Shown here piece after piece: positions 15,877-23,899 of a stretch of 42,401 nt of DNA. Source of the DNA: JBCCEV01 sp039030125 (lineage in GTDB: Bacteria; Pseudomonadota; Gammaproteobacteria; Ga0077536); contig JBCCEV010000014.1 of NCBI GenBank assembly GCA_039030125.1, positions 1 through 42,401 on the forward strand. The letters run 5' to 3'. Every line of letters starts with the position of its first letter. The stretch's first letter is position 1. The translations under genes and the position numbers were made by a program. The notes beneath the pieces are model-generated. The model ran no database searches. It was not told the DNA's origin and worked only from the letters and a program-made list of their open reading frames with translations.

Positions 15877-17109
15877 GTGTCGCGGCTGGAAAATTCGCTC
15901 CAAGAATTTGCCGCTGGCAATCTTGAGTACGATGATCTGACCAGCACGGTCAGCGATCTCGCGCGTGATGAGCCGGCTCGGGCCATCGATCTGATGGCGG
16001 TGATTTCTGGCGCCTACGAAGCCGGCGTCCTCGATGGCCCACAATGTAGTGAATTGCTATCAAAAGTGCTGAGCGCCGAGGCGATTGATGTAACCGGTGC
16101 CTCCGGAACCTTCGATCCGGAGCAAACCCAAACCTTTTTTTTGGCTGCGGAATCGGCCGACGCGCGGGAGGTGGGTCCGGGAAGCATCATCAAACGCCGC
16201 TTTCATCTTGAGGAGCGTCTCGGTGAGGGCGGCATGGGTGTGGTGTACAAAGCGCGGGACGCAATTAAAGTCGAAGCCCGGGATCGCGACCCCTATGTTG
16301 CCGTCAAGGTCCTCAACGAGGACTTTAAAAATCATCCGGAGTCGTTTATCGCGCTGCAGAGAGAGTGCAGTAAAGCGCAGAAGTTAGCGCACCCCAATAT
16401 TGCCACGGTATTCGATTTTGATCGCACTGGCGGCATGGCATTCATGACCATGGAGTGGCTTAGAGGACAACCGCTTAACGACTACCTTGCAACCGAGCTT
16501 CCCGATGAGGGGTTGTCCTTGGAAGAGTCGTTGCCGATTGTTGAAGGTTTGGCAGCGGCGCTGGCCCACGCCCATAAGAACCACATCGTGCATTCAGATT
16601 TTAAACCCGGGAATGCATTCATCTGTGACAATGGCATCGTGAAAGTCCTCGACTTCGGCATCGCCCGGGCGATTACGCAACCGGGACAAGACTCGACGAC
16701 TTTCGATCCTGGCGCGTTGGGCGCGCTTACGCCCACCTACGCAAGCCCTGAAATGCTGGAAGGATTGGCGCCCGATCCGCGCGATGACATCTACGCATTG
16801 GCGGTGGTCACTTATATCCTGCTGGCCAGTGAGCATCCCTATGACCGCTATCCGGCGAACATGGCCAAGGCGATGAAGCTCAAACCTGCGCCGCTCGCAA
16901 AGCTCAGCCGCGCCGAGAACGCGGCGCTGGAGCAAGCACTTCACCTCGAGCGCGATTCGCGCACCCAACGCGCCGAAACTTTCCTCTCCGACCTCAAGGG
17001 TGAGCATGAGACAGAGGTGAAACTACAGCAGCAGTCACGCCTGCTAATGATTTTGGCTAGTGCGCTGGTGGTGATGAGCGCCTGCGTGGTCTACCTGCTG
17101 TTGAGGTAG
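15877..17109 (+). CDS. Membrane-anchored Ser/Thr protein kinase (PknB-like, non-RD)
   Basis: This 410-residue protein starts at GTG 15877, after a GGAGG-like site. Residues 1-100 form an acidic N-terminal region without recognised domain. The kinase domain spans about 108-375: glycine loop GEGGMG (115-120), VAVK with K144, helix-C E163, catalytic loop HSDFKPGN (239-246), DFG (259-261) and SPE (290-292). The usual Arg of HRD is Ser, so this is a non-RD kinase that may not need activation-loop phosphorylation. A C-terminal transmembrane helix (about 388-409) ends at the stop, so the kinase faces the cytoplasm with almost nothing outside, unlike PknB proteins with sensor domains. It is followed after a few bases by a small gene of unknown function. 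Confidence 0.92.
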   Translation: MSRLENSLQEFAAGNLEYDDLTSTVSDLARDEPARAIDLMAVISGAYEAGVLDGPQCSELLSKVLSAEAIDVTGASGTFDPEQTQTFFLAAESADAREVGPGSIIKRRFHLEERLGEGGMGVVYKARDAIKVEARDRDPYVAVKVLNEDFKNHPESFIALQRECSKAQKLAHPNIATVFDFDRTGGMAFMTMEWLRGQPLNDYLATELPDEGLSLEESLPIVEGLAAALAHAHKNHIVHSDFKPGNAFICDNGIVKVLDFGIARAITQPGQDSTTFDPGALGALTPTYASPEMLEGLAPDPRDDIYALAVVTYILLASEHPYDRYPANMAKAMKLKPAPLAKLSRAENAALEQALHLERDSRTQRAETFLSDLKGEHETEVKLQQQSRLLMILASALVVMSACVVYLLLR

Positions 17110-17116
17110 TGTGAAG

Positions 17117-17374
17117 ATGAAAGAACCGACTCGCACGCTCTGGACCAAAGCGCTATTCGAAGGCTTGTATTTGGCCGTTGAGAAAAAGAATGCCGAGGCG
17201 GTGCGGGTTGCGCTGGACGACCTGAAGGCGAAGGGTATTCCGGCCAATGAGATCCTGCGGTACGTTCGAGAAGATCAAGGGAAAGCGGGGGAAGCCGCGT
17301 TGCGTGAGCTGATGCGCAGCGGCGACGACGATCAGCGCGGCATATTTTTTAAGCTCAAAAACCTGCTGCGTTGA
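17117..17374 (+). CDS. Small helical protein of unknown function
   Basis: I do not recognise this 85-residue protein. It begins 7 bases after the kinase stop at ATG 17117 (GAGG 10 bases upstream; GTG 17111 is an alternative). The sequence is charged and helix-rich: ALFEGLYLAVEKKNAEAVRV, LDDLKAKGIPANEILRYV, EDQGKAGEAALREL. It has no signal peptide, membrane segment or cysteines. Tight spacing suggests an operon with the kinase, so it may be a regulator or substrate, as inference. Confidence 0.6.
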   Translation: MKEPTRTLWTKALFEGLYLAVEKKNAEAVRVALDDLKAKGIPANEILRYVREDQGKAGEAALRELMRSGDDDQRGIFFKLKNLLR

Positions 17375-17377
17375 GCG

Positions 17378-17395
17378 GCCAGCTCAGCGGCTGGC
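17378..17395. terminator. Short hairpin between convergent genes
   Basis: GCCAGC (17378-17383), a 6-base loop and GCTGGC (17390-17395) sit between the stop codons of the convergent genes ending at 17374 and 17395. No U-run follows on either strand, so terminator activity is doubtful. Confidence 0.3.
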
Positions 17396-17646
17396 TACTT
17401 ATTGATATTGCCACTCTCACCTCGAGTGCCCGCGCTCTCGAGAATTTGTTCGGTCGTGACGGCGAGTTCAATCGCGTCCAGCACCGCCTTGGTCATCAAC
17501 TCCTTATCGGTTTTAGATTTTGCTTCTTCGGTTCCCAGGTAAGCAGCGTAAATATTTGCGGCCACTTCATAGACGGTTGACGGAATTGTGATGTCGCTGC
17601 GCAGGTATTGAATTCGCGTCACGTCGGACATTTCGCGGTAAGCCAT
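17395..17646 (-). CDS. Small protein of unknown function
   Basis: This 83-residue protein starts at ATG 17646 with an AAGGAA site 6 bases upstream, and a perfect TATAAT on the minus strand (17684-17679) lies 32 bases before the start, so it looks like a real, separately expressed gene. The sequence begins MAYREMSDVTRIQYLRSDIT and continues through two predicted helices (VYEVAANIYAAYLGTEEAKS and MTKAVLDAIELAVTTEQIL). No signal peptide, cysteines or known motif are visible and I do not recognise a family. It converges on the small gene downstream of the kinase and diverges from hyuA. Confidence 0.55.
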   Translation of the reverse strand: MAYREMSDVTRIQYLRSDITIPSTVYEVAANIYAAYLGTEEAKSKTDKELMTKAVLDAIELAVTTEQILESAGTRGESGNINK

Positions 17647-17701
17647 CGCCGTTCCTTTTAGTTGATTTGCGCCGAGCAATTATAGGGCAATGCAGGCCCT
17701 G

Positions 17702-17724
17702 CGCACCCGGCGGGTGCGGTTTTG
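17702..17724 (+). terminator. Terminator-like hairpin in the hyuA upstream region
   Basis: CGCACCC (17702-17708), loop GGC and GGGTGCG (17712-17718) form a perfect 7-base stem followed by GTTTTG. It lies in the divergent region between the 83-residue gene and hyuA. It may stop read-through from the left or act as a leader hairpin for hyuA. Confidence 0.5.
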
Positions 17725-17834
17725 CAGAATTGGAAATTAGCCATCTAAGGCATTAGGCTAAGTCGCTCGGAAGCGCCTGCGAGATTTGCGGCTCGCCCGG
17801 CGCTGGCAGCGCTCGATAATAATGGGGATAAACA

Positions 17835-19898
17835 ATGCAATATGTCTTGGGCGTCGATATCGGCGGTACATTCACCGACTTCTCTCTGCTTGATGGTGAA
17901 GGGAACATATCGCTTTGGAAGGAGGCTTCGACGCCCCGCAGCCCTTCCGAGGCGATTCAAAAAGGCTTGCGGGCGCTGGCCGAGCAAAGCGGCGCGTCGC
18001 TCGATGCCTTTTTGAAGCAGCTCGATTTGTTTGTTCACGGCCAAACGATTGCCACAAATACCGTCATTCAGCGTAACGGACCCAAAACAGCGTTGCTTTG
18101 CACTGAGGGCTTTCGGGACATTATTCATTTTCGCGACGGCTTTAAGCCCGATCGCTACAACATCCAAATGCAACCTCCGGACGACTTCGTACCGCGCTAT
18201 TTGCGGATCCCTATCAAAGAGCGGGTTAAATACGACGGCGAAGTTGTCGAAGCGCTCGATGAAACGTCGGTTCGCGAAGCGATTGCGAAGCTCAAGCATG
18301 AAAACGTTGAATCGGTTGGCGTTGGATTTTTGTGGTCGATCGTGAATCCTGCGCATGAGCAACGCGTTAAGGAACTTATCGAAGCAGAATTGCCCGACGT
18401 GCCGGTGGTAGTGAGTTCTGATGTATTGCCAATGATCCGGGAATGGGAGCGCACCACCTGCACGGTGCTCAGCGCTTACGTCCTGCCGGGTATCTACAAG
18501 TACATGGTTGAGCTTGAGAATTTTCTTCATGAAAACGGTTTCCAGCACCCGTTGCTGATCATGCAGCTCAACGGCGGTACCTCAACGGTCAACAAGATCC
18601 ACGCGCGGCCTATTTATTCGTTGGCGTCCGGGCCCGCAGCCGCACCGGTCGCTGGTCTGTATTGCGCCGAGCGAATTGGCATGAACAACGTGATCACCGT
18701 GGATATGGGTGGGACCAGTTTCGATGTCTCGATGGTGACAGATGGTGACCCGACGCTAACGCGTGAGTTGCGAGTTCATGAAATGCCGGTTGGCGTGGCC
18801 GCGGTCGATGTGCATTCCATTGGTGCGGGCGGAGGCAGCATCGCCTGGATCGATAAAGGTGGAGCGCTTCAGGTGGGCCCACAAAGCGCGGGCGCGGAGC
18901 CCGGCCCGGCTTGCTATGACCAAGGCGGGACACACCCGACCTGCACCGACGCCAACGTGGTCTTGGGGTATATCAATCCCGACTATTTTTTGGGAGGCCG
19001 GCGCGAAATCGATCCGAGCCTCTCCCACAAAGCGGTGGAAGAGCACGTTGCTAAACCGCTGGGCTTGAGTGTTCCCGATGCCGCGTACGGCATCTATCGG
19101 ATCATTAACAACAACATGGTCGACGCCATGCGCGTGGTTTCCATCGAGCGCGGTACCGATCCCCGCAACTACGCAATGGTGGTAGGCGGTGGTGCCGGTG
19201 CTATTCACGCCGGTATGCTCGGCCGCACGCTCGGCATGAAGAAAGCAATCGTGCCCCGTTATGGCGGGGTCTTCTGCTCGTTCGGCATGATCGTGAGCGA
19301 TGTGCGGCATGACTACATGCAGGCACATGCGACCAATACCGATCGCTTTGATCTAGATGGCGTGAACAAAGTGATCGCTGAGCTTGAGAAGAAAGCCATG
19401 GACGACATGATCGAGGAAGGCTTTCCGGAGGGGGAAGTGACCCTAACCCGATTCGCCGATGCGAAGTATCCCGCGCAAATCCATGAACTGACGATCGACG
19501 TTCCGGGCGATGCTCCGCTCACGGCTGAGGATGCGCAAAAGATGGCCCATGCGTTTCACGCCTTGCACGAGCGGATGTTCACCTACAACGTGGAAGAAAG
19601 CTCGGTCGATCTGTTCCACTGGCGGGTGGTTGCCCATCGCAGTGTGCAATCGCCGAAGACACCTGAAACGTCGGGTACCGGCAAGGACGTCTCGGCGGCC
19701 CAGAAGGGCACGCGCAAGGTCTATTTCGGCGACATCAATGACTATCGCGACACCAATATTTACGACGGTGATGTCCTCGAACAAGGTATGGTGGTGACAG
19801 GCCCTGCGGTATTGGAGCAGAAGAACACCACTATCGTGGTCGCGCCCGGGCAAAAGCTCGAGGTCAATGAATATGGGGATTTTGTCCTAGACTTATAG
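17835..19898 (+). CDS. hyuA: Hydantoinase/oxoprolinase family protein, A subunit
   Basis: This 687-residue protein has the ASKHA-type fold of HyuA. The phosphate-1 loop VDIGGTFTD is at residues 7-15, HGQTIATNTVIQRNG near 68-82, then IREWERTTCTVLSAYV, MQLNGGTS and the second phosphate loop VDMGGTSFDVS (from 289). SIGAGGGSIAWID and GPACYDQGGTHPTCTDAN follow, then the HyuA C-terminal beta domain. The A subunit uses ATP to activate a cyclic amide or ketone: relatives are 5-oxoprolinase, ATP-dependent N-methylhydantoinase, and acetone/acetophenone carboxylases. The start has a GGGGA site. It works with the B subunit 65 bases downstream. The downstream N-methylamine-type oxidases favour an N-methylated cyclic amide as substrate, as inference. 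Confidence 0.94.
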   Translation: MQYVLGVDIGGTFTDFSLLDGEGNISLWKEASTPRSPSEAIQKGLRALAEQSGASLDAFLKQLDLFVHGQTIATNTVIQRNGPKTALLCTEGFRDIIHFRDGFKPDRYNIQMQPPDDFVPRYLRIPIKERVKYDGEVVEALDETSVREAIAKLKHENVESVGVGFLWSIVNPAHEQRVKELIEAELPDVPVVVSSDVLPMIREWERTTCTVLSAYVLPGIYKYMVELENFLHENGFQHPLLIMQLNGGTSTVNKIHARPIYSLASGPAAAPVAGLYCAERIGMNNVITVDMGGTSFDVSMVTDGDPTLTRELRVHEMPVGVAAVDVHSIGAGGGSIAWIDKGGALQVGPQSAGAEPGPACYDQGGTHPTCTDANVVLGYINPDYFLGGRREIDPSLSHKAVEEHVAKPLGLSVPDAAYGIYRIINNNMVDAMRVVSIERGTDPRNYAMVVGGGAGAIHAGMLGRTLGMKKAIVPRYGGVFCSFGMIVSDVRHDYMQAHATNTDRFDLDGVNKVIAELEKKAMDDMIEEGFPEGEVTLTRFADAKYPAQIHELTIDVPGDAPLTAEDAQKMAHAFHALHERMFTYNVEESSVDLFHWRVVAHRSVQSPKTPETSGTGKDVSAAQKGTRKVYFGDINDYRDTNIYDGDVLEQGMVVTGPAVLEQKNTTIVVAPGQKLEVNEYGDFVLDL

Positions 19899-19963
19899 AT
19901 TTTGGTCCCAAGACTTTTCGCCAAGCCCCGGTCCGTCCAGGGCAATGCAGGAGGATACCTAAG

Positions 19964-21880
19964 ATGAGTACGGTCGAGCCTACCAAGGATTTTCAAACCG
20001 ACGCCCAGTCAGTCTCACTGCTCGGAGATGACAACATCGACCCGATCACCTTTTCGGTGATTTTGAACCGCTTCAACACCATCGCGCGTGAGATGACCTT
20101 AACCCTGGAGTACACCTCCTGGACGTCGATTTTGGCCTTGGCCCGGGATTTCTCTTGCGCGATCTATGACGCCAAGGCCCGCCAAGTGTGCATGATGGAC
20201 GCCTTGCCCATTCATACCAATTCGCTGCATGTCATTTTGAACTCAATGGTGAAAGCCTTTGAGGGCAACGTTTACGATGGTGATGTGATCGTGAGTAACG
20301 ATCCCTATAGCGGTAATACGCATGTTGGGGACTTCGTTACCGCCTGCCCGGTGTTCTATAAAGGTGAGCATTTGTTCTGGGCGGTCACGAAAGGGCACCA
20401 GCTCGACTGCGGCGCCTATGAAGCAACCTCGGTGGCGCCAAGCGCCAAAGACGTGTGGCAAGAAGCGTTGCAGTTGCCTCCGATTAAGTTCTATGAAAAA
20501 GGTGAGCCCCGCCAGGACGTCATTAACATGTATCTGGCGAATGTCCGCTACCAGGAACTGCTCTACGGCGATCTGAAAGCGCAGCTTGGTTCGATTTGGA
20601 CCGGCAAGAAACGGATGATCGAATTAGTCGATGAGTATGGTCCGGAAGAGTTGGCGCATTACGTCGAGGCGATTTTGAATTATGCCGACCGTCGCACGGC
20701 CGAGGAGATCCGCAAGATCCCAGATGGCACCTACGAAGCTGACGCCTGGATCGATACCGATGGCGCGGGCAACACTAATCTGAATGTCCACGCGGCTGTC
20801 ACCGTCAACGATGATCATATTCACGTCGATTACGCGGGCAGCGCGCCACAGGGCGCGGGCGGCACCAATGGCACACGCGGGGTAATGGAAGCCTCGGCCG
20901 GGATTCCGATCCTCACCGCGATCGATGCCGACATCCCGCACAACGATGGATGCTTGCGTCATATTAGCTGCGACGCCCCCGAGGGTTCGATTGTGAAAGC
21001 GAAGTATCCGGCGGCGACGGCCATGGCGACGCTGTGTCCGGCAGGTCAAGAGCAGGAGGTCGTATGGAAAGCACTGGCTAAAGCCGCGCCTGAAAGAACG
21101 GCCGCGGGCTACGGCGGCTTTCACTGCATACCGTCAATCTCTGGCGTGGATAAGCGCGGTGAAGACGAAGCAGGTTGGGCCGCCATGTTCTTCAATGGTG
21201 GCTCGGCGGGTGGTGCTTCCAAAAACGCTGATGGCTGGCCTTTGATCATGACATCCTCGGGGATGGGTGGGCTGAAAATCATCTCCACGGAGATGAGTGA
21301 GCTGTTGTATCCAATCATGATTGACCATCATGAAATGGAAACCGATTCGATGGGCCACGGAAAAACCATGGGCGGTACGGGTATTCGGATCCGAGTGAGC
21401 CCCTACGATACCCCGATGGACTGTCATAACACTGGCGATGGCGCGTCCAATCCGCCGTTTGGATTATTCGGTGGGACGCCCGGGATCGGTGGCGGTAATT
21501 ACCGCGAGGACCTTGATAGCGGCCATCGTGACTACTGCTCGTCCAAAGGCTACTTAAAAATCGAACCCGGCCAATCGTGGGTCGGTGTCTCCTCGGGCGG
21601 TGGCGGCTTTGGCGATCCGTTGGAGCGCGATGCGCAACGGGTATGCGAGCATGTCCGCGATGAGATCATCAGCATACAAACCGCGAGTGACGTCTACGGC
21701 GTGGTAATGGAGCCGCAGACGTTCGTGCTTGATGAAACGGCGACCGAGGCGAGGCGCAAGGAAATCGCGGCGCAGCGCGAAGCGTTGCCAATCATCCAAC
21801 CCACCGTGCCGGATTCGGCAACCTGGCTTAAAGATGATATGCGCGAGGGCGATAATTACCTGCTCGATCCGTTGCCTTAA
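19964..21880 (+). CDS. hyuB: Hydantoinase/oxoprolinase family protein, B subunit
   Basis: This 638-residue HyuB starts at ATG 19964 with an AGGAGG site 9 bases upstream. Family blocks are present: DPITFSVILNRFNTIAREMT, SCAIYDAKARQVCMM, GDVIVSNDPYSGNTHVGDF, LFWAVTKGHQLDCGA, DYAGSAPQGAGGTNGT, and GQSWVGVSSGGGGFGDPLER near the end. HyuB carries the metal-linked hydrolase or carboxylase centre that acts with HyuA. The length is typical. The two genes should form one transcription unit that ends at the strong terminator at 21901. Family members differ in substrate and cannot be told apart by sequence reading alone. Confidence 0.94.
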   Translation: MSTVEPTKDFQTDAQSVSLLGDDNIDPITFSVILNRFNTIAREMTLTLEYTSWTSILALARDFSCAIYDAKARQVCMMDALPIHTNSLHVILNSMVKAFEGNVYDGDVIVSNDPYSGNTHVGDFVTACPVFYKGEHLFWAVTKGHQLDCGAYEATSVAPSAKDVWQEALQLPPIKFYEKGEPRQDVINMYLANVRYQELLYGDLKAQLGSIWTGKKRMIELVDEYGPEELAHYVEAILNYADRRTAEEIRKIPDGTYEADAWIDTDGAGNTNLNVHAAVTVNDDHIHVDYAGSAPQGAGGTNGTRGVMEASAGIPILTAIDADIPHNDGCLRHISCDAPEGSIVKAKYPAATAMATLCPAGQEQEVVWKALAKAAPERTAAGYGGFHCIPSISGVDKRGEDEAGWAAMFFNGGSAGGASKNADGWPLIMTSSGMGGLKIISTEMSELLYPIMIDHHEMETDSMGHGKTMGGTGIRIRVSPYDTPMDCHNTGDGASNPPFGLFGGTPGIGGGNYREDLDSGHRDYCSSKGYLKIEPGQSWVGVSSGGGGFGDPLERDAQRVCEHVRDEIISIQTASDVYGVVMEPQTFVLDETATEARRKEIAAQREALPIIQPTVPDSATWLKDDMREGDNYLLDPLP

Positions 21881-21900
21881 ATGATTTGTTAACACAGCTA

Positions 21901-21925
21901 ACGCGCCCCACGGGCGCGTTTTTGT
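21901..21925 (+). terminator. Intrinsic terminator after hyuB
   Basis: ACGCGCCC (21901-21908), loop CAC and GGGCGCGT (21912-21919) form a perfect 8-base stem followed by TTTTTG and more T. It lies 20 bases after the hyuB stop and ends 17 bases before the next start, so it either separates two operons or sets a step-down in expression between them. Confidence 0.85.
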
Positions 21926-21941
21926 TTTTGGAGCCCTACCC

Positions 21942-23876
21942 ATGTACCAGAAGCTCTTCGAACCCACGCGCATCGGGCGCATGCATCTTAAAAATCGGAT
22001 TGTGCGTGCCCCCAACACGACGCTATTCGCCTCGCCCAAGGATGGCACGGTCACGCAACTACTCATCGACCATTATGCCGTTGAGGCGGCTGGCGGCGTC
22101 GGCTTGTGTATCGTTGAGGCGGCTTCCGTGGATGTGAACTCCCGCCTGCAATATGGTGAGCCAACTCTTGACTCAGATTACGCGATGCCCGGCCTGTGGA
22201 ATTTGGCCGAGACGATCAAGATGAATGGCGCGAAGGCCGGAATTCAGTTGATACACGCGGGCAGACAGTGCCTGGTGCAGGAGAAACAGCCGGTGGCTCC
22301 CTCACCACGCAAGGATGGGTACTTCCTGGTCGAGCCTCGCGCGCTCGAGGAAGATGAAATCGAACACATCCTAGATCTCTTTGCCGAAGCGGTTGATCGG
22401 GCAATGCGGGCCGGCTTCGATTGCGTTCACATTCATGGCGCGCACGGCTACCTGCCCGCCGAGTTCTTGAGCAATGAGGCGAACCGCCGGACCGATAAGT
22501 GGGGTGGCTCGCTTGAGAACCGCGCACGCTTTCCGTTGGAGATAGTGCGCCGTTCGCGAAAACTCGTGGGCCCGCACTACCCCATTATTTTTAGATTTAG
22601 CGCCGAAGACTATGTCGAAGACGGTGTGACCTTGGAAGAATCAGTGAAGCTCGCCAAGTGGTTGCAGGAAGAGGGCGTGGATGCACTCGATGTGTCGGCC
22701 GGTACGGGAGAGGTTTGGGAGCATACCGTGGCGCCCACGCATTATCCCTACGGTAATCTCGTGCACCTGGCTGATGCCGTGAAAGCTGAAGTTGATATTC
22801 CGATCATCGCGGTTGGAGCGATTAACGAACCGGCACAGGCGGAGAAAATATTGGCCGACGGCAAAGCGGATCTGGTTGCGCTGTGCCGCGCGATCACCGC
22901 CGATCCCGAATGGCCGAATAAGGCCGCGGCGGACAAAGCCGGCGAGATCCGACCGTGCATTCGATGTAACGATTGCCTCGACACCATATTGCCGGGCACA
23001 CCGATGCGTTGCCGCGTGAATTTCCTGGGCGGGCGCGCTTCGATGTACAAAGAAGTTCCGGCGCGCGCCGCGAAGAAAGTCGTTGTGATTGGTGGCGGGG
23101 CTGCTGGAATGGAAGCGGCTCGAACAGCCTATATTCGCGGCCATGATGTCACCCTGATCGAAAAAGCAGATGAACTTGGCGGCTTGTTGATCCCCGCTTG
23201 CGTGATCCCGACCAAGCATGATTTGGATAAGCTTTTTCAATGGTACAAGCGTGAAATGGCGCGCCTCCCCATTGAGGTCATGACGGGCACGGAAGCGACA
23301 CCTGAATTGATCGCCGAGTTAGCCCCCGACGCTCTGATTGTTGCCACCGGCCACGGTGACGAATCCAATCTCCCCAGGGGCCTTAAGGGTTTGGATCATC
23401 CGAACGTGATCACGACCATGGATCTGTTGTCCGGCAAGGTGCAGCCTGAGGACAGTTTGGTGATCGGTGGCGGGTTTATGGGTTGCGACATCTCGCAAAT
23501 GATTGCGGGCGCGGGCAAAAAGACCACCATCTTGACTCGCTATGGTCGTGAGCATATCGGCGGTACCGTGGGGTTTTTTACCCGCAACTCGCTGTTCGAA
23601 CTACTCGACAAGATGGGCGTTGAGATCCGGGACAGCGTGAAATACCGTGAGGTTGTTGACGATGGCGTGATCGTTGAAAACGCCGACGGCGAGGAAGAAC
23701 TGATCCCGGGCAAGCAGGTCGTTTTGGCCAATGGCTTCAAGGTGAATCTTGATCGACTTAACAAATGGCATACTTGTGCCGATGAGGTCTACCTGGTGGG
23801 GAACTGTATCGACCCCGCCAATATTATGGGGACGACGCGCCAGGCCAACACGGCCGTTTATAGTATCGGCCAGTAA
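21942..23876 (+). CDS. OYE-type FMN/4Fe-4S/FAD oxidoreductase (FadH/TMADH family)
   Basis: This 644-residue protein has the three-part build of 2,4-dienoyl-CoA reductase, trimethylamine dehydrogenase and N-methylproline demethylases. The TIM barrel with FMN (1-365) contains GIQLIHAGRQC, HGAHGYL (165-171) and NRRTDKWGGSLENRARFPLE. A CxxCxxC plus Cys cluster (C339, C342, C345, C357) binds 4Fe-4S. The C-terminal NAD(P)/FAD half starts with VVVIGGGAAGMEAA near 380 and includes VIGGGFMGCD. Relatives reduce enoyl-CoA or remove N-methyl groups from amines or betaines. The dimethylglycine-dehydrogenase-like neighbour 23 bases downstream favours a demethylase role, as inference. It is separated from hyuB by a terminator yet lies in the same gene order. 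Confidence 0.92.
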   Translation: MYQKLFEPTRIGRMHLKNRIVRAPNTTLFASPKDGTVTQLLIDHYAVEAAGGVGLCIVEAASVDVNSRLQYGEPTLDSDYAMPGLWNLAETIKMNGAKAGIQLIHAGRQCLVQEKQPVAPSPRKDGYFLVEPRALEEDEIEHILDLFAEAVDRAMRAGFDCVHIHGAHGYLPAEFLSNEANRRTDKWGGSLENRARFPLEIVRRSRKLVGPHYPIIFRFSAEDYVEDGVTLEESVKLAKWLQEEGVDALDVSAGTGEVWEHTVAPTHYPYGNLVHLADAVKAEVDIPIIAVGAINEPAQAEKILADGKADLVALCRAITADPEWPNKAAADKAGEIRPCIRCNDCLDTILPGTPMRCRVNFLGGRASMYKEVPARAAKKVVVIGGGAAGMEAARTAYIRGHDVTLIEKADELGGLLIPACVIPTKHDLDKLFQWYKREMARLPIEVMTGTEATPELIAELAPDALIVATGHGDESNLPRGLKGLDHPNVITTMDLLSGKVQPEDSLVIGGGFMGCDISQMIAGAGKKTTILTRYGREHIGGTVGFFTRNSLFELLDKMGVEIRDSVKYREVVDDGVIVENADGEEELIPGKQVVLANGFKVNLDRLNKWHTCADEVYLVGNCIDPANIMGTTRQANTAVYSIGQ

Positions 23877-23899
23877 CACAAATATGAGGAGAGTGGAGC

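Noticed and set aside
17745..18548. 267-codon reverse-strand frame over the start of hyuA
   Set aside because: Antisense to conserved hyuA blocks; composition typical of shadow frames.
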